Assembly (NCBI GenBank): GCA_000018565.1
Contig: CP000875.1
Location: 1,999,199-2,063,198, forward strand
Direction of reading: 5' to 3'
Origin: Herpetosiphon aurantiacus DSM 785
GTDB lineage: Bacteria > Chloroflexota > Chloroflexia > Chloroflexales > Herpetosiphonaceae
Length of the DNA stretch: 64,000 bases
Shown piece after piece: positions 16,735 to 27,161 of this stretch. The translations under genes were made by a program, and so were the position numbers. Numbering within the stretch: the stretch's first letter is position 1; the number at the start of each line of letters is the position of its first letter. The notes under the pieces were generated by a model, which saw only the letters and a list, made by a program, of their open reading frames with translations, searched no databases and was not told the DNA's origin.

Positions 16735-17229
16735 TCATTCGTTACGTTGCCAATCTGGCACAGCTAAAGCAAGCCCAATCTGTAAACAAGGTCGATAAAA
16801 TGGCTCAAGTGGCAATTGCTGAGCGATAAAGCTCGTTAATTGTTGAGCGCAATGCAACGCAATTGCTTGTGTTTGGCTAGGCCAGCCATTTGTTGGTGGC
16901 ACAATCTCAAACTCGGGATATTGGTTGCACTCGCTTAAGCGACCAATCCTCGTTACTGGGCCACCAAACCCATGGGGGCAACCAAACGCTGTTTGATTGG
17001 CAGGGGTAACATGACACCACCACGAAAGGGCTGAAATTGCGATCCCCTGTTCTGCACATCGTTGGATGATAGTTGGGGCTTGATTGTACGTCACAATCAA
17101 CTCGCTGAAACCACTGTTTGCGGCATAGATTTCAAACTCGGTCATAAGTTTTTGAAGCGCGGCCTGATGCGTTTCGGCAACAGCTTCGAGTGCTGCATAA
17201 TAGTGCTTGGGGAAAAGTTTTAGGTTCAA
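16735..17229 (-). CDS. Hypothetical protein
   Basis: 164 residues, not recognised. It begins at TTG 17229, supported by GAGGGAG seven bases upstream. No membrane segment. It contains SWWCHVTPANQTAFGCPHGF with Cys and His, and ends in CLQIGLALAVPDWQRNE. The regular Cys/His spacing could bind metal, but this is speculation. The 240 bases upstream to the next gene contain no feature I can identify beyond A/T-rich stretches. Confidence 0.58.
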   Translation of the reverse strand: MNLKLFPKHYYAALEAVAETHQAALQKLMTEFEIYAANSGFSELIVTYNQAPTIIQRCAEQGIAISALSWWCHVTPANQTAFGCPHGFGGPVTRIGRLSECNQYPEFEIVPPTNGWPSQTQAIALHCAQQLTSFIAQQLPLEPFYRPCLQIGLALAVPDWQRNE

Positions 17230-17470
17230 GTGACGACTCCCTCATTAAGTTGTCCCTCATTATATGACTGGTCAAAGATACTTGATCAGGCTTGAGGATG
17301 GTTAAATGAGTAGAATTCACGATTTTGAACAACCCCACAGTCCTGAATTACAGTTCTTGGACCCAAACTTCGATAAAATGAACAAGTATGAATCAGGCTT
17401 GCAGTTAACCCTACGTCAACGTGTAGTGTGATTACTTACCCACATTTCAGTTTGATTTAGGAGCGTACTG

Positions 17471-17893
17471 ATGCAACGAATAAGCGTAGTTGGCTTAAAA
17501 ATCGTGTTGGTCTTGGTTGGATTAATGAGTTTGTATATTAGCCTTGATTTTGGGCTGGGTGGCTTTGAAACGCTTGGTTGGCAGGGCGCACCGCCACACG
17601 TTGCCGAGCCTGGAAATCTGCGGTATGCCGTCCATGATAGTCATTTTCGCTTTTTGGCGGGAGTTTTTGGGACGCTTGGTGTGAGCATTCTGCTGGCTGT
17701 GCGCGATTTGGCTAAATATAGCTTGCTATTACAAACCATTTTTACGGCTTTTATCGTTGGCGGCGTGCTCCGGTTCAGCGCCAACAATCATGAGATATTG
17801 TTGAGTGGCGAATTATTGCTAGCGCTGATTGCCGAAATTGGCTTAATGCTGGGGTTGCACTGGTGGCTGCATCAAGCCTTAAAAATCAAGTAG
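17471..17893 (+). CDS. DUF4345-like membrane protein
   Basis: 140 residues with four hydrophobic helices: VVGLKIVLVLVGLMSLYISL, a middle pair around FLAGVFGTLGVSILLAVRDL and TIFTAFIVGGVLRF, and LLLALIAEIGLMLGLHWWL. The conserved HDSHFRFLAGVFG between the first two helices is the hallmark of DUF4345, a family without known function. AGGAG lies seven bases before the ATG. It is monocistronic and ends in a strong terminator shared with the sdh operon. Confidence 0.75.
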   Translation: MQRISVVGLKIVLVLVGLMSLYISLDFGLGGFETLGWQGAPPHVAEPGNLRYAVHDSHFRFLAGVFGTLGVSILLAVRDLAKYSLLLQTIFTAFIVGGVLRFSANNHEILLSGELLLALIAEIGLMLGLHWWLHQALKIK

Positions 17894-17923
17894 CTCTATC
17901 GCCACACTGCGGCTAACCAAAAT

Positions 17924-17953
17924 GGGGATTGAGCTAGTGCTAGCTCGATCCCC
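17924..17953. terminator. Bidirectional terminator between the DUF4345 gene and sdhB
   Basis: A 14-bp stem (17924-17937 GGGGATTGAGCTAG with 17940-17953) has a 2-base loop and is followed by GTTTACC on the plus strand. Confidence 0.75.
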
Positions 17954-17979
17954 GTTTACCGTCAATCGATCCCTAGATC

Positions 17980-18759
17980 CTACGCCCCACCAGTTTTGCC
18001 AGAGCCAGCGTTGTTGCCTTCACGCAGCTTGGCCCGAATGAGGTCGCGGTTCATCTTAGCGATAAACTGAATGCTAATTTCCTTGGGGCAGGCTGCTTGG
18101 CATTCGGCATAGTTGGTACAATTGCCAAAGCCTTCAGCATCCATTTGGGCTACCATATTGATCACCCGTTGGTCTTTTTCTGGCTCGCCTTGGGGTAGCA
18201 AGTTCAGGTGCGAGACCTTGGCGGCGGTGAACAACATCGCCGAGCCGTTGGGACATGCAGCGACACATGCGCCACAGCCAATACAGGCCGCTGCATCCAT
18301 CGCCAAATCAGAAATTTCTTTGGAAATTGGAATCGCGTTGCCATCTGGTGGTGAGCCAGTGCCAACCGAGATAAAGCCGCCAGCGGCGATAATTCGGTCG
18401 AGAGCTGCGCGATCAACGGCCAAGTCTTTGATTACAGGGAAGGGTTCGGCCCGCCATGGCTCAATATACACTTCGTCGCCATCTTTGAATGAGCGCATGT
18501 GCAATTGGCAGGTGGTGGTTGCCCGCTGTGGCCCGTGGGGAATCCCGTTGATCACCATCGAACAGGCACCGCAAATGCCTTCGCGGCAGTCATGATCGAA
18601 CGCTACAGGATCTTCGCCCTTGGTGATCAACTCTTGGTTGAGCACATCGAGCATTTCGAGAAATGACATATCAGGGCTAACATGGTTGGCATCGTAGCTA
18701 ACCATTTTGCCCGCTGTTTTGGCGTTATCTTGTCGCCAAATGTGCAATTTTAATTTCAT
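17980..18759 (-). CDS. sdhB: Succinate dehydrogenase/fumarate reductase iron-sulfur subunit
   Basis: The 259-residue electron-transfer subunit of complex II. It carries the [2Fe-2S] cysteines in [19 protein letters not shown] and the later TTTCQLHM. The [4Fe-4S] set is [15 protein letters not shown] and the [3Fe-4S] set is [16 protein letters not shown]. Electrons from the flavin in SdhA pass through these clusters to menaquinone at the membrane anchor. The ATG at 18759 has GAGG seven bases upstream. It is the last gene of sdhCAB and lies 16 bases behind sdhA. A Gly/Ala-rich tail ends the protein. Confidence 0.96.
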   Translation of the reverse strand: MKLKLHIWRQDNAKTAGKMVSYDANHVSPDMSFLEMLDVLNQELITKGEDPVAFDHDCREGICGACSMVINGIPHGPQRATTTCQLHMRSFKDGDEVYIEPWRAEPFPVIKDLAVDRAALDRIIAAGGFISVGTGSPPDGNAIPISKEISDLAMDAAACIGCGACVAACPNGSAMLFTAAKVSHLNLLPQGEPEKDQRVINMVAQMDAEGFGNCTNYAECQAACPKEISIQFIAKMNRDLIRAKLREGNNAGSGKTGGA

Positions 18760-18775
18760 TGAAGCACCTCAGCGA

Positions 18776-20689
18776 TTACTTGTACGAACGAGTTGAAAGG
18801 TGAACGTTTTCAAATTCGAGAACTTCTTTGTGCATGGTTGGTTTGGTGCCAACGCCCTTGTATTCCCAAGCAGCCACAAAGGTAAAGTTCTCGTCGTCGC
18901 GTTTGGCCTCGCCATCCTCGGTTTGGCTTTCGGTGCGGAAGTGACCGCCACACGATTCGGTGCGCATCAGCGCATCGTGGCACATCAATTCAGCAAATTC
19001 GAGGAAGTCGGCCACACGTCCGGCTTTTTCCAACTCTTGGTTGAAGTATTCGCCGCTGCCTGGCACGCGCAAATCGCGCCAGAATTCTTCGCGGATCTGG
19101 GGAATGCGCTCTAAGGCGGTGCGCAACCCAGCATCATTCCGCGCCATGCCACAGTAATCCCACATCACTTTGCCAAGCTCGCGATGGAAATCATCAACAC
19201 TGCGCTTGCCATTGATTTCGAGCAATTGCTTGAGCCGTGTGGTTACTTCGCGCTCGGTTTCGGCAAAAGCTGGGTGATCGGTGCTAACTGGGGCTAATTT
19301 GGCGCTAGCAATGTAATCGCCAATTGTGTAGGGCAGAATGAAGTAGCCATCGGCCAAACCTTGCATCAAGGCACTGGCCCCAAGTCGGTTGGCTCCGTGG
19401 TCGGAGAAGTTGGCTTCGCCCAAAACGTGCAAGCCTTCAACATTGCTCATCAAGTTGTAATCAACCCACAAGCCGCCCATGGTATAGTGCACGGCGGGAT
19501 AAATCCGCATTGGCACTTCGTAAGGATTTTCGCCAGTGATGCGTTCGTACATCTCGAACAAGTTGCCATAACGTTCGGCAATCATATTTTTGCCTAAGCG
19601 CTTGATCGAATCGCTGAAGTCGAGATAGACACCCAAGCCGCCTGGGCCTACGCCACGGCCTTCATCACACACCTCTTTGGCTGCGCGTGAAGAAATATCG
19701 CGTGGCGAGAGGTTGCCGAACGAAGGATATTTGCGTTCGAGATAATAATCGCGTTCGCTTTCGGGTATATCCTTGGCGGCGCGATTATCGCCAGCTTTCT
19801 TGGGAACCCAAATCCGTCCGTCGTTACGCAACGATTCACTCATCAAGGTTAATTTTGATTGGTGATCGCCAGCAACCGGGATACAGGTTGGGTGAATTTG
19901 GGTAAAGCAGGGGTTGGCGAAGGCTGCACCACGTTTGTAGGCGCGATAGCTGGCAGTAACGTTACAACCTTTAGCATTGGTTGAAAGGTAGAAGACGTTG
20001 CCATAACCGCCTGTTGCCAAAACCACTGCATCGCCTGCGTGACGTTCGATCTTGCCGTTGATCAAATCGCGGGTGATAATCCCACGGGCTTTGCCATCGA
20101 CCAAAACAATATCCAACATTTCGCAACGTGAATACATGGCGACTTTTTTCAAGCCAATTTGGCGTTCGAGCGCTGAATATGCGCCGATCAACAATTGTTG
20201 GCCAGTTTGACCACGGGCATAGAACGTGCGCGAAACTTGTGCGCCACCAAACGAACGGTTAGCCATTACGCCGCCATACTCGCGGGCGAACGGCACACCT
20301 TGGGCCACACATTGGTCAATAATGTTAACGCTGACTTGCGCCAACCGATACACATTACCTTCACGTGCCCGATAATCGCCACCTTTGATCGTATCGTAGA
20401 ACAAACGGCGAACACTATCACCGTCGTTTTGATAATTCTTGGCAGCGTTGATGCCACCTTGCGCCGCGATACTGTGGGCGCGACGGGGGCTATCTTGGAA
20501 GCAGAAACACTTCACGTTATAGCCAAGCTCAGCCAATGAAGCAGCAGCAGAAGCGCCTGCCAAGCCCGAGCCAACCACCAAAACGGTGTATTTGCGCTTA
20601 TTGGCGGGGTTAACCAACTTCACATTGAAGCGGTGCTGATCCCATTTATCTTCCAGCGGCCCTGCTGGAATTTTAGCGTTCAATTGCAT
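18776..20689 (-). CDS. sdhA: Succinate dehydrogenase/fumarate reductase flavoprotein subunit
   Basis: The 637-residue catalytic subunit that oxidises succinate to fumarate with covalently bound FAD. It shows the dinucleotide fold [19 protein letters not shown], the flavin attachment histidine in [18 protein letters not shown], and the substrate segment TQIHPTCIP. Late motifs are [13 protein letters not shown] and [20 protein letters not shown]. The C-terminal [20 protein letters not shown] is characteristic. Length and motifs fit the non-proteobacterial (b558, B. subtilis/Chloroflexus-like) type. The ATG at 20689 follows AGGTGA. It lies 19 bases behind sdhC. Confidence 0.97.
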   Translation of the reverse strand: MQLNAKIPAGPLEDKWDQHRFNVKLVNPANKRKYTVLVVGSGLAGASAAASLAELGYNVKCFCFQDSPRRAHSIAAQGGINAAKNYQNDGDSVRRLFYDTIKGGDYRAREGNVYRLAQVSVNIIDQCVAQGVPFAREYGGVMANRSFGGAQVSRTFYARGQTGQQLLIGAYSALERQIGLKKVAMYSRCEMLDIVLVDGKARGIITRDLINGKIERHAGDAVVLATGGYGNVFYLSTNAKGCNVTASYRAYKRGAAFANPCFTQIHPTCIPVAGDHQSKLTLMSESLRNDGRIWVPKKAGDNRAAKDIPESERDYYLERKYPSFGNLSPRDISSRAAKEVCDEGRGVGPGGLGVYLDFSDSIKRLGKNMIAERYGNLFEMYERITGENPYEVPMRIYPAVHYTMGGLWVDYNLMSNVEGLHVLGEANFSDHGANRLGASALMQGLADGYFILPYTIGDYIASAKLAPVSTDHPAFAETEREVTTRLKQLLEINGKRSVDDFHRELGKVMWDYCGMARNDAGLRTALERIPQIREEFWRDLRVPGSGEYFNQELEKAGRVADFLEFAELMCHDALMRTESCGGHFRTESQTEDGEAKRDDENFTFVAAWEYKGVGTKPTMHKEVLEFENVHLSTRSYK

Positions 20690-20708
20690 AATGCGTCACC
20701 TATTTGTA

Positions 20709-21380
20709 CTAGATTGGCTTTAGGAAACCAACTAAGACCGCAATTGGAATCGAAATATTTCCCAAAAACAACAAGGTGCCAATGCCGAGCGCAGCATTAC
20801 GCAGCAACCGATTGAACCGGCGGTTGTTTAAGCCCAAGGTTTGGAACAAGCTCCAAACCCCGTGAGCCATGTGCAAGCCAAGTGAGAGCATCGCCACAAT
20901 ATAAAAGAGCGAAACCCAAATGTTTTGGAAGCCATAGACCACGTTATTGTAAACATTGTGGACATCAAACGGCTGTGGCCCACCAGGCGCTTTACCAATT
21001 GTAAAGTGCAAAATGTGGTAGACGATAAACAACAGCAGAATGATCCCGCCATAGCGCATGGTGCGGCTGGCGAAGGTCGATTCGACATGCTGTTTTTTGA
21101 CGTAGCGTTGAGGTCGTGATTTGCGGTTTTCAATCGTCAATTGCACGGCAGCGATGATGTGCAAAATGACTGCGGTAAGCAGTACAACCCGCACAACCAC
21201 CAGCAACTCGCCAGTGCTCTTCAGAAATGCCGCATACTTGTTTAATGCTTCGGCTCCCAAATAAATTTGAAGATTGCCAAGCATATGTCCAATGACGAAG
21301 CCCACGCCAATCAGACCCGTCACGGCCATCACGACCTTCTTTCCGATGGATGTTCGGTAGAAAGAAAGTACCCCAGTCAT
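20709..21380 (-). CDS. sdhC: Succinate dehydrogenase cytochrome b558 subunit
   Basis: The 223-residue membrane anchor with five transmembrane helices that binds heme b and the quinone, as in the B. subtilis type with a single anchor protein. Visible features are SFYRTSIGKKVVMAVTGLIG, then GFVIGHMLGNLQIYLG (heme-ligand histidine in helix I) and IVYHILHFTIGKAPGG. The last conserved stretch is LGLHMAHGVWSLFQTLGLNN. The ATG at 21380 was chosen because AAGGAG lies six bases upstream; the frame is open further upstream but without a ribosome site. First gene of sdhCAB. Confidence 0.95.
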   Translation of the reverse strand: MTGVLSFYRTSIGKKVVMAVTGLIGVGFVIGHMLGNLQIYLGAEALNKYAAFLKSTGELLVVVRVVLLTAVILHIIAAVQLTIENRKSRPQRYVKKQHVESTFASRTMRYGGIILLLFIVYHILHFTIGKAPGGPQPFDVHNVYNNVVYGFQNIWVSLFYIVAMLSLGLHMAHGVWSLFQTLGLNNRRFNRLLRNAALGIGTLLFLGNISIPIAVLVGFLKPI

Positions 21381-21547
21381 TACTGACTCCTTTATCTGTT
21401 CCGACGTGGCATGTTTACCTTTTATATTATCGCTTAAAACTCGCTTTAGGTGAAACACCTGCTGCGCTTGGGTGAAGCTTTATCCACATGGCTTCCACAC
21501 AGGGTGTAAAGCCTTCTTAGCTGCTTTTAATCTTACGCTATTGTCAC

Positions 21548-21854
21548 GAGTAAAAACAACGATTTAGGCCTTTTGAATGCGCTAAATCACTGGTTTATGT
21601 TCTAGGGCTGGCTACCAATCGCCATCGGCCATCCGTAGCGCTCAAGTAGTCGGATTGTAACCAAATGAGCGGGTTTTTGGCGCTAAATGCTGTAATAAAG
21701 ACGGTTAACATAGAGTAAACTGTTTTTACTCGCGACTTATTCCAGTGATTGATTTGACAAATGCCATGAAGCGACTATACTTACCCGCAATAAAGACAAT
21801 AAACACTGATTAAATTGTCTTTATTGGTTCAGTTTTGTCACAACCAAACTGAAC
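21548..21854. promoter_or_regulatory. Divergent control region between sdhCAB and the siderophore operon, with several inverted repeats
   Basis: The 588-base gap (21381-21968) holds no gene. It contains CGAGTAAAAACA at 21548-21559, and the same 12 bases in inverse orientation at 21721-21732. The latter belongs to a 19-base dyad at 21713-21731 (GAGTAAA, five bases, TTTACTC). A perfect 13-base inverted repeat follows (CAATAAAGACAAT 21788-21800 with 21814-21826), then a perfect 9-base one (GTTCAGTTT 21827-21835 with 21846-21854). These are candidate sites for a metal-dependent repressor; GTAAAAAC also appears in the palindrome before fbpABC. Confidence 0.45.
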
Positions 21855-21968
21855 ATTGCGGCGAAGTTTACTCAAACCGTTTAAGCAATAGGCAATTTTC
21901 CGAGCCAAGCAGCACGGCGTTGGTCGTTTTATTGCGCTTAAAAACGGTTGATCGACGGAGTTACTAAC

Positions 21969-23012
21969 GTGGCGGTTACCATTGCCCAACCAGCATCACA
22001 GCCCAAACCAAAACGTCGCGCCGCTGCGGCTTTAGCAATTGGCCTGCTTGTAGCATTCGGCCTCTTGCTGGTGATTATGACCCTGAGTATTAATTTTGGG
22101 GCAGCCGATGTTGCTCCCAGCACGGTCTGGGCCTCGTTATTTGATTATGACCCCAGCTCAACCCAACACCTGATTATTCGCACCTTGCGCATGCCACGGG
22201 TTTTGGTGGCAGCAATTGTCGGGGCAATTTTGGCCTTGGCCGGGGCGATTATGCAGGGCTTGACCCGCAACCCACTGGCCGATGCAGGCTTGTTGGGCAT
22301 CGAAAGCGGCGCAGCCTTGGGCGTGGTCTTAGCAATCACCTTCTTCGATATCAAAACCCTCAATTTGTATTCGATTTTTGCCTTTGCTGGTGCAGCCGTA
22401 ACAGCGGTGCTGGTGTATAGCCTTGGCTCTTTGGGGCGCGGCGGGCCAACGCCACTCAAATTGACTTTGGCTGGCGCGATGATCACGGCTTTCTGTTCCT
22501 CGTTTACCAGCGCCATCCTGATTCTCGACCAACAAACGCTTGATGAAGTGCGGCTTTGGTTGGCTGGCACGGTGGCGGGTCGCGATTTAGGCTTAATCGG
22601 CCAAAGCCTGCCCTACGTTGTGGTTGGCATGATATTAGCCTTGAGCCTTGGCCGTTCGCTGACCGCAATGTCATTGGGCGAGGATGTGGCTCGTGGCTTA
22701 GGCCAACGCACTGGCTGGGTCAAAACTATTGCGGCAATTGCCGTAATTTTGTTGGCTGGCAGTGCGGTGGCGTTGGCTGGGCCGATTGGCTTTTTGGGCT
22801 TGTTGGTTCCACACATTATGCGCTTTATCGTCGGCCTCGATTATCGCTGGCTCTTGCCCTATTGCGCAATTGGCGGCGCGTTACTGCTCGTGGTGGCCGA
22901 CATCATTGGGCGGGTGATTGTGCGCCCGATGGAAGTTCCGGTTGGTGTAGTAACCGCGCTACTCGGCGGCCCAATGTTTATCTACCTTGTACGCTGGCGG
23001 GTGCAACGATGA
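21969..23012 (+). CDS. FecCD-family iron-siderophore ABC permease (first)
   Basis: A 347-residue permease of the FecCD/BtuC family with about ten transmembrane helices. Typical stretches are [40 protein letters not shown], the RxxLWLAG-type [13 protein letters not shown], and [13 protein letters not shown]. The cytoplasmic coupling region is followed by [15 protein letters not shown] and [20 protein letters not shown]. It would pair with the second permease as a heterodimer to import an iron chelate. GTG 21969 is the start, with GGAG eight bases upstream. The stop overlaps the next start by 4 bases (ATGA). Confidence 0.93.
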   Translation: MAVTIAQPASQPKPKRRAAAALAIGLLVAFGLLLVIMTLSINFGAADVAPSTVWASLFDYDPSSTQHLIIRTLRMPRVLVAAIVGAILALAGAIMQGLTRNPLADAGLLGIESGAALGVVLAITFFDIKTLNLYSIFAFAGAAVTAVLVYSLGSLGRGGPTPLKLTLAGAMITAFCSSFTSAILILDQQTLDEVRLWLAGTVAGRDLGLIGQSLPYVVVGMILALSLGRSLTAMSLGEDVARGLGQRTGWVKTIAAIAVILLAGSAVALAGPIGFLGLLVPHIMRFIVGLDYRWLLPYCAIGGALLLVVADIIGRVIVRPMEVPVGVVTALLGGPMFIYLVRWRVQR

Positions 23013-24064
23013 ACACTTTTCCATGGATTACGATTCGCCCTAAGTTTGGCAAGTTTTCGCTGCGAATCGACCGCCGTTTGCCCAAGGTTGCGCTGATTAT
23101 CGCGCTGCTGGTGATGGCAATTATGGTGGTCAACATGGGCGTTGGTCAATATGAAATTAGCCCGCTCGATGTAGTTAAAACCTTGCTCGGCATGGAAACT
23201 GGCGATCCGCAGCATGTGCTGATTGTGCGCACCCTGCGCTTGCCACGCATGCTGCTTTCGGCTTTGGTTGGTTTGGCGCTGGGCACGTCGGGCGCATTGT
23301 TGCAAGGCTTGACCCGCAATCCCTTGGCCGACCCCAGCATTATGGGCATCAACACGGGCGCTGGCCTAGTGGCAGTGGTATTGACAATTTTGGTACGCGA
23401 TTTTCCAGCGCGTTGGATTCCAGTCGCGGCCTTTGCTGGGGCGCTAGTCGCAGCAGTCTTGATGTATGTCTTGGCTTGGCGCAAGGGTGGCGATTCGCCG
23501 ATGCGCTTGGTGTTAATTGGGGTTGGCTTGAGTGCGGTTGGTTCCGCTGTCACAACCCTCGTGATCACGATTGGCAATATTTACGATGTGCAACGCGCTA
23601 TGATCTGGCTGACGGGCAGCGTTTATGGCCGCTCGTGGGTCGATTTTTGGGCCTTTGCGCCGTGGGTTGCGCTTGCTGTGCCGTTAGCCTGGTTTCAAGC
23701 TCGCCAACTCAATAGCCTGCATCTTGGTGAAGATGTGGCCTTGGGCTTAGGTGTCAATGTTGGTCGCCAACGCGCTTGGATTTTATTCATAGCCGTGGCC
23801 TTGGCTGGTGCCAGCGTCGCCGTAGCGGGTGTGATCAGCTTTGTGGGCTTGATTGCGCCGCACGTTGCGCGACGGTTGGTTGGTACCGATCACACTGGGC
23901 TTGTGCCAACCGCAGGTATGCTTGGCGCGTTGCTGCTAGTCGCTTCCGACTGGATTGGCCGCACGATTGCCGCGCCCAACGAAATTCCTTGTGGCTTGGT
24001 CACCGCTGTGATTGGCGTACCGTTCTTTTTGGCAATGCTCTACCAACATGCCCGAACAAAGTGA
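23009..24064 (+). CDS. FecCD-family iron-siderophore ABC permease (second)
   Basis: The 351-residue partner of the preceding permease, with the same family landmarks: [85 protein letters not shown] and [20 protein letters not shown]. The frame is open far upstream, but the ATG at 23009 overlapping the previous stop is the natural coupled start. The two permeases share the [10 protein letters not shown] motif and probably arose by duplication, as FecC/FecD and FepD/FepG did. Confidence 0.93.
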   Translation: MNTFPWITIRPKFGKFSLRIDRRLPKVALIIALLVMAIMVVNMGVGQYEISPLDVVKTLLGMETGDPQHVLIVRTLRLPRMLLSALVGLALGTSGALLQGLTRNPLADPSIMGINTGAGLVAVVLTILVRDFPARWIPVAAFAGALVAAVLMYVLAWRKGGDSPMRLVLIGVGLSAVGSAVTTLVITIGNIYDVQRAMIWLTGSVYGRSWVDFWAFAPWVALAVPLAWFQARQLNSLHLGEDVALGLGVNVGRQRAWILFIAVALAGASVAVAGVISFVGLIAPHVARRLVGTDHTGLVPTAGMLGALLLVASDWIGRTIAAPNEIPCGLVTAVIGVPFFLAMLYQHARTK

Positions 24065-24071
24065 GGATGTG

Positions 24072-24902
24072 ATGTTAGCGACCGATACATTAACCTTGGG
24101 CTACGACGGCCCCAACATTCTCGATCAGTTGTCGATCACGCTGCCTGCTGGGCAGATCACCGCTTTGATTGGCCCCAATGGTTGTGGTAAATCAACCTTA
24201 TTGCGTGGTTTGGCTCGCTTGATTAAGCCCAAGCATGGTTCAGTTGTGCTTGATGGCCACGATATTCAGCGTATCCCGACCCGTCAATTGGCAACCCAAC
24301 TGGGCATTTTGCCGCAAAATCCGGTTGCGCCCGAAGGCTTGACCGTGCGTGAGTTGGTGGCGCAAGGTCGTTATCCCCATCAACGTTGGTTTCAGCAATG
24401 GTCGGCGACTGATGAAACAGCTGTTCGCTCGGCGCTTGAAATCACCAATATGGTTGAGCTCGCCGATCGGGCGGTCGATGCCCTGTCGGGCGGCCAACGC
24501 CAACGGGCTTGGATTGCCATGACCCTTGCCCAAGAAACCGATATTATCCTGCTTGACGAGCCAACCACCTTTTTGGATTTGGCGCATCAAGTCGAAGTCT
24601 TACAGCTTTTAGAACAGCTTAATCGTCAATCAGGCCGCACGATTGTGATGGTAGTGCATGATTTAAACCATGCCACACGCCATGCTGATCATGTGATTGC
24701 GCTGCGGGCTGGCGTTGTGCAAGCCGCCGGAGCGCCGCGCGATGTAATTACACCGTCGTTATTACGCACTGTGTTTGGCATCGAAGCTGAAGTTATCCCC
24801 GATCCGCGCAGCGGAGTGCCATTGTGCATTCCCTATGGTTTATGTGCTGCGGAAGCATCAGATTCTCTCTTGCATGCGGATGCTGTTGGCAACCGCGCTT
24901 AA
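24072..24902 (+). CDS. Iron-siderophore ABC transporter ATP-binding protein
   Basis: A 276-residue FecE/FhuC-type ATPase. Walker A is GPNGCGKST, the Q-loop is [20 protein letters not shown], the signature is [10 protein letters not shown], Walker B is DIILLDEP followed by TTFLDLAHQ, and the H-loop is MVVHDLNHA. The [11 protein letters not shown] segment after the Q-loop is typical of siderophore ATPases. The ATG at 24072 has GAGG five bases upstream and lies seven bases behind the second permease. It supplies the energy for the two permeases. Confidence 0.94.
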   Translation: MLATDTLTLGYDGPNILDQLSITLPAGQITALIGPNGCGKSTLLRGLARLIKPKHGSVVLDGHDIQRIPTRQLATQLGILPQNPVAPEGLTVRELVAQGRYPHQRWFQQWSATDETAVRSALEITNMVELADRAVDALSGGQRQRAWIAMTLAQETDIILLDEPTTFLDLAHQVEVLQLLEQLNRQSGRTIVMVVHDLNHATRHADHVIALRAGVVQAAGAPRDVITPSLLRTVFGIEAEVIPDPRSGVPLCIPYGLCAAEASDSLLHADAVGNRA

Positions 24903-24919
24903 CTCTAGGAGTAACCTCA

Positions 24920-26011
24920 ATGGTTCGTTTTACCCGTTTACTCTCGTGTGGCTTGCTACTGACGGTGTTAGCAGCCTGTGGCGGTGCCGCCAGCACCCCA
25001 ACTAGCGCCCCAGCAGCGACCGCGACCACAGCTCCAACCGAGGCTGCTGCCGCTACGGCCACAACCGCGCCAACCGAAGCCGCCGTGGTCGAAGCAACTG
25101 CCACCGCTGCTAGCGATACAACGACTACTTCTGGCAATCGCACCTTCACCCATGCCTTGGGCGAAATCAGCATCCCCAATGTTCCGCAACGGGTGATCGC
25201 CCTTGATTGGATGTATTTGGAAGATGTGTTGGCCTTGGGTGTGCAACCAGTCGGTGCGATCGACTTAGAAAATTACCCCAAGTGGGTCGATTTGCCGTTG
25301 ACAATTGATCCCAGTGTCGTTTCAATCGGCGCAAATCCAGCACCCGATTTTGAATCAATTGCTGCTTTGAAGCCTGACCTGATTTTGGTTGGCTCGTTGC
25401 GGGGCGAAACGATTTACGATCAATTGAATGCCATCGCCCCAACCATGATGTTCAATCCCTATTTGAAAGAGGGCGAAGGCCAGCCATACGACGAAATGAC
25501 CACGACGTTCAGCACAATTGCCGCAGTGTTGGGCAAAGAAACCGAAGGCGCAGCCGTGTTGAGCAAAATGGAACAAACCTTTGCTGATTCCAAAGCACAA
25601 CTGGCAGCAGCTGGTTTGGCCGATGCTAACGTGTTGGTGGCGCAAACCTATGCCAGCAACAACGCTGCTGAAGTGCGTTTGTTCACCGATAACGCCGCCG
25701 TCATGGAAATTATCAAGCGTTTGGGCTTGAAAAACGCTTGGTCAGACCCAACCTATCAAGTTTGGGGCTTCTCATCGGTTGGCACTGAAGCGTTGGCTCA
25801 GTTTGGTGATGTGCATATGCTTTACATAACCGAAGAAGATAATGATCCCTTCCAGAGCGCCGCGATCAAGCCCTATTGGGATAGCTTGGAGTTTGTCAAA
25901 GCTGGCCAAGCACATACCTTGGATAGCCAAACTTGGACCTTTGGTGGCCCAATTGCCGCCGAAGTGTTTGCCCAACGGGTCACCGAAGCGCTCTTGTCGG
26001 AAAGCAACTAA
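24920..26011 (+). CDS. Iron-siderophore binding lipoprotein (first of two)
   Basis: A class III (TroA/FepB-like) binding protein of 363 residues. The lipoprotein signal ends LTVLAAC with Cys20. An Ala/Thr/Glu/Pro linker of about 50 residues tethers the domain to the membrane. The Peripla_BP_2 domain starts at TFTHALGEISIPNVPQRVIA and shows LDWMYLEDVLALGVQPVGAI, ESIAALKPDLILVG, and FTDNAAVMEIIKRLGLKNAW. AGGAG lies nine bases before the ATG. It is about half identical by eye to the protein encoded next, in the same order of motifs. Confidence 0.93.
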   Translation: MVRFTRLLSCGLLLTVLAACGGAASTPTSAPAATATTAPTEAAAATATTAPTEAAVVEATATAASDTTTTSGNRTFTHALGEISIPNVPQRVIALDWMYLEDVLALGVQPVGAIDLENYPKWVDLPLTIDPSVVSIGANPAPDFESIAALKPDLILVGSLRGETIYDQLNAIAPTMMFNPYLKEGEGQPYDEMTTTFSTIAAVLGKETEGAAVLSKMEQTFADSKAQLAAAGLADANVLVAQTYASNNAAEVRLFTDNAAVMEIIKRLGLKNAWSDPTYQVWGFSSVGTEALAQFGDVHMLYITEEDNDPFQSAAIKPYWDSLEFVKAGQAHTLDSQTWTFGGPIAAEVFAQRVTEALLSESN

Positions 26012-26070
26012 GCATTTTTTAGCGTTGGCCGTTTGAGCGTTCCAAGCGGCTAGCAGAATAGATAAGCACA

Positions 26071-27129
26071 ATGCAACGATTTTTGGCATTAATTGGCTTG
26101 GTCAGCATCTTGACTGCCTGTGGTTCATCGGCAGCAACCCAAGCACCGACAACCGCCCCAACTACCGCAGCCGCCGCAACCGCGACGACGGCCAGCGAAC
26201 CAACCGCTGCTGCAACCGAAGCCGCCGCTGAAGCAACCACCGCTCCGGCTGATAGCGCCGCTGGCACACGCACAATCAAGCACGTTTTGGGCGAAACCAC
26301 GATCACTGGCACGCCGCAACGAGTGGTTGTGCTCGAATGGGTTTACGTCGAAAACTTGTTGGCCTTGGGCGTGCAACCAGTTGGCGTTGCTGATATCGAA
26401 GCTTACAACACATGGGTCGATGTTCCAGTTGAATTGGGTCCAGATGCAACCGATGTGGGGACGCGTGGCGAAGCTAATCTCGAAACGATTGCTTCACTCA
26501 AGCCCGATTTGATCATCACGCTCAAATATGATGCTGATAAAAACTATCCCCAATACAGTGCAATTGCCCCAACCTTGGTGTTCAATCCCTATCCTGAATC
26601 AGGCGATCAATATGCTGAAATGATCGACACCTTCAACACGATTGCTGATGTATTGGGCAAAACCGAAGAAGCCAAAGCTGTGTTGAGCAAGATGGAGCAA
26701 ACCTACGCTGATGCCAAGCAAACCTTGGCAACCGCTGGCTTTGAAAATGCGCCATATGTTTTGGCCCAAGCTTATACCTCAAACAACGCCGCTGAAATTC
26801 GTTTGTTCACCGACAACTCGATGATTGCCAAATTGATCGCCAAAACTGGCCTCAAAAATGGCTGGACTGATAGCGCGTTCCAAGTTTATGGTTTCTCGAC
26901 TGTTAGCAGCGAAGTGCTGGCTCAACTTGGCGATGTGCACTTTATGTATGTTGTAGCCAATGATGACAACCCATTTGCTAGCGGCACGGTCAAGCCTTTC
27001 TGGGATAGCCTTGAGTTTGTCAAAAAAGGCCAAGCTTACCCCTTGGGTGGCGACGTTTGGTTCTTTGGTGGCCCTTTGTCAGCCGAAGTCTTGGCCCAAC
27101 GAGTGGTCAAAAGCTTAACCAAACAATAA
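26071..27129 (+). CDS. Iron-siderophore binding lipoprotein (second, paralogous)
   Basis: 352 residues with lipobox LTAC (Cys17), an Ala/Thr/Pro linker and the same binding fold as the preceding protein: HVLGETTITGTPQRVVVLEW, ENLLALGVQPVGVADIEAYN, ETIASLKPDLIIT, and LFTDNSMIAKLIAKTGLKNG. The clear side-by-side similarity shows a tandem duplication. The two copies probably recognise different ferric chelates while sharing one permease and ATPase. No strong ribosome site precedes the ATG (AGATAAG only), so this copy may be made at a lower level. The 59-base gap is the longest within the operon. Confidence 0.92.
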   Translation: MQRFLALIGLVSILTACGSSAATQAPTTAPTTAAAATATTASEPTAAATEAAAEATTAPADSAAGTRTIKHVLGETTITGTPQRVVVLEWVYVENLLALGVQPVGVADIEAYNTWVDVPVELGPDATDVGTRGEANLETIASLKPDLIITLKYDADKNYPQYSAIAPTLVFNPYPESGDQYAEMIDTFNTIADVLGKTEEAKAVLSKMEQTYADAKQTLATAGFENAPYVLAQAYTSNNAAEIRLFTDNSMIAKLIAKTGLKNGWTDSAFQVYGFSTVSSEVLAQLGDVHFMYVVANDDNPFASGTVKPFWDSLEFVKKGQAYPLGGDVWFFGGPLSAEVLAQRVVKSLTKQ

Positions 27130-27161
27130 TTAATCAGCGTTGATTGATAGAGGATGTGTGT

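Noticed and set aside
22556-23008. Long N-terminal extension of the second siderophore permease
   Set aside because: It overlaps the first permease in another frame with implausible composition; the ATG at 23009 forms the usual 4-base overlap.
26125-26376. Gly/Ser/Cys-rich antisense frames over the lipoprotein linkers (also at 24793-25246 and 6683-6922)
   Set aside because: They come from Ala/Thr/Pro codon repeats of the linkers read backwards and have no independent support.
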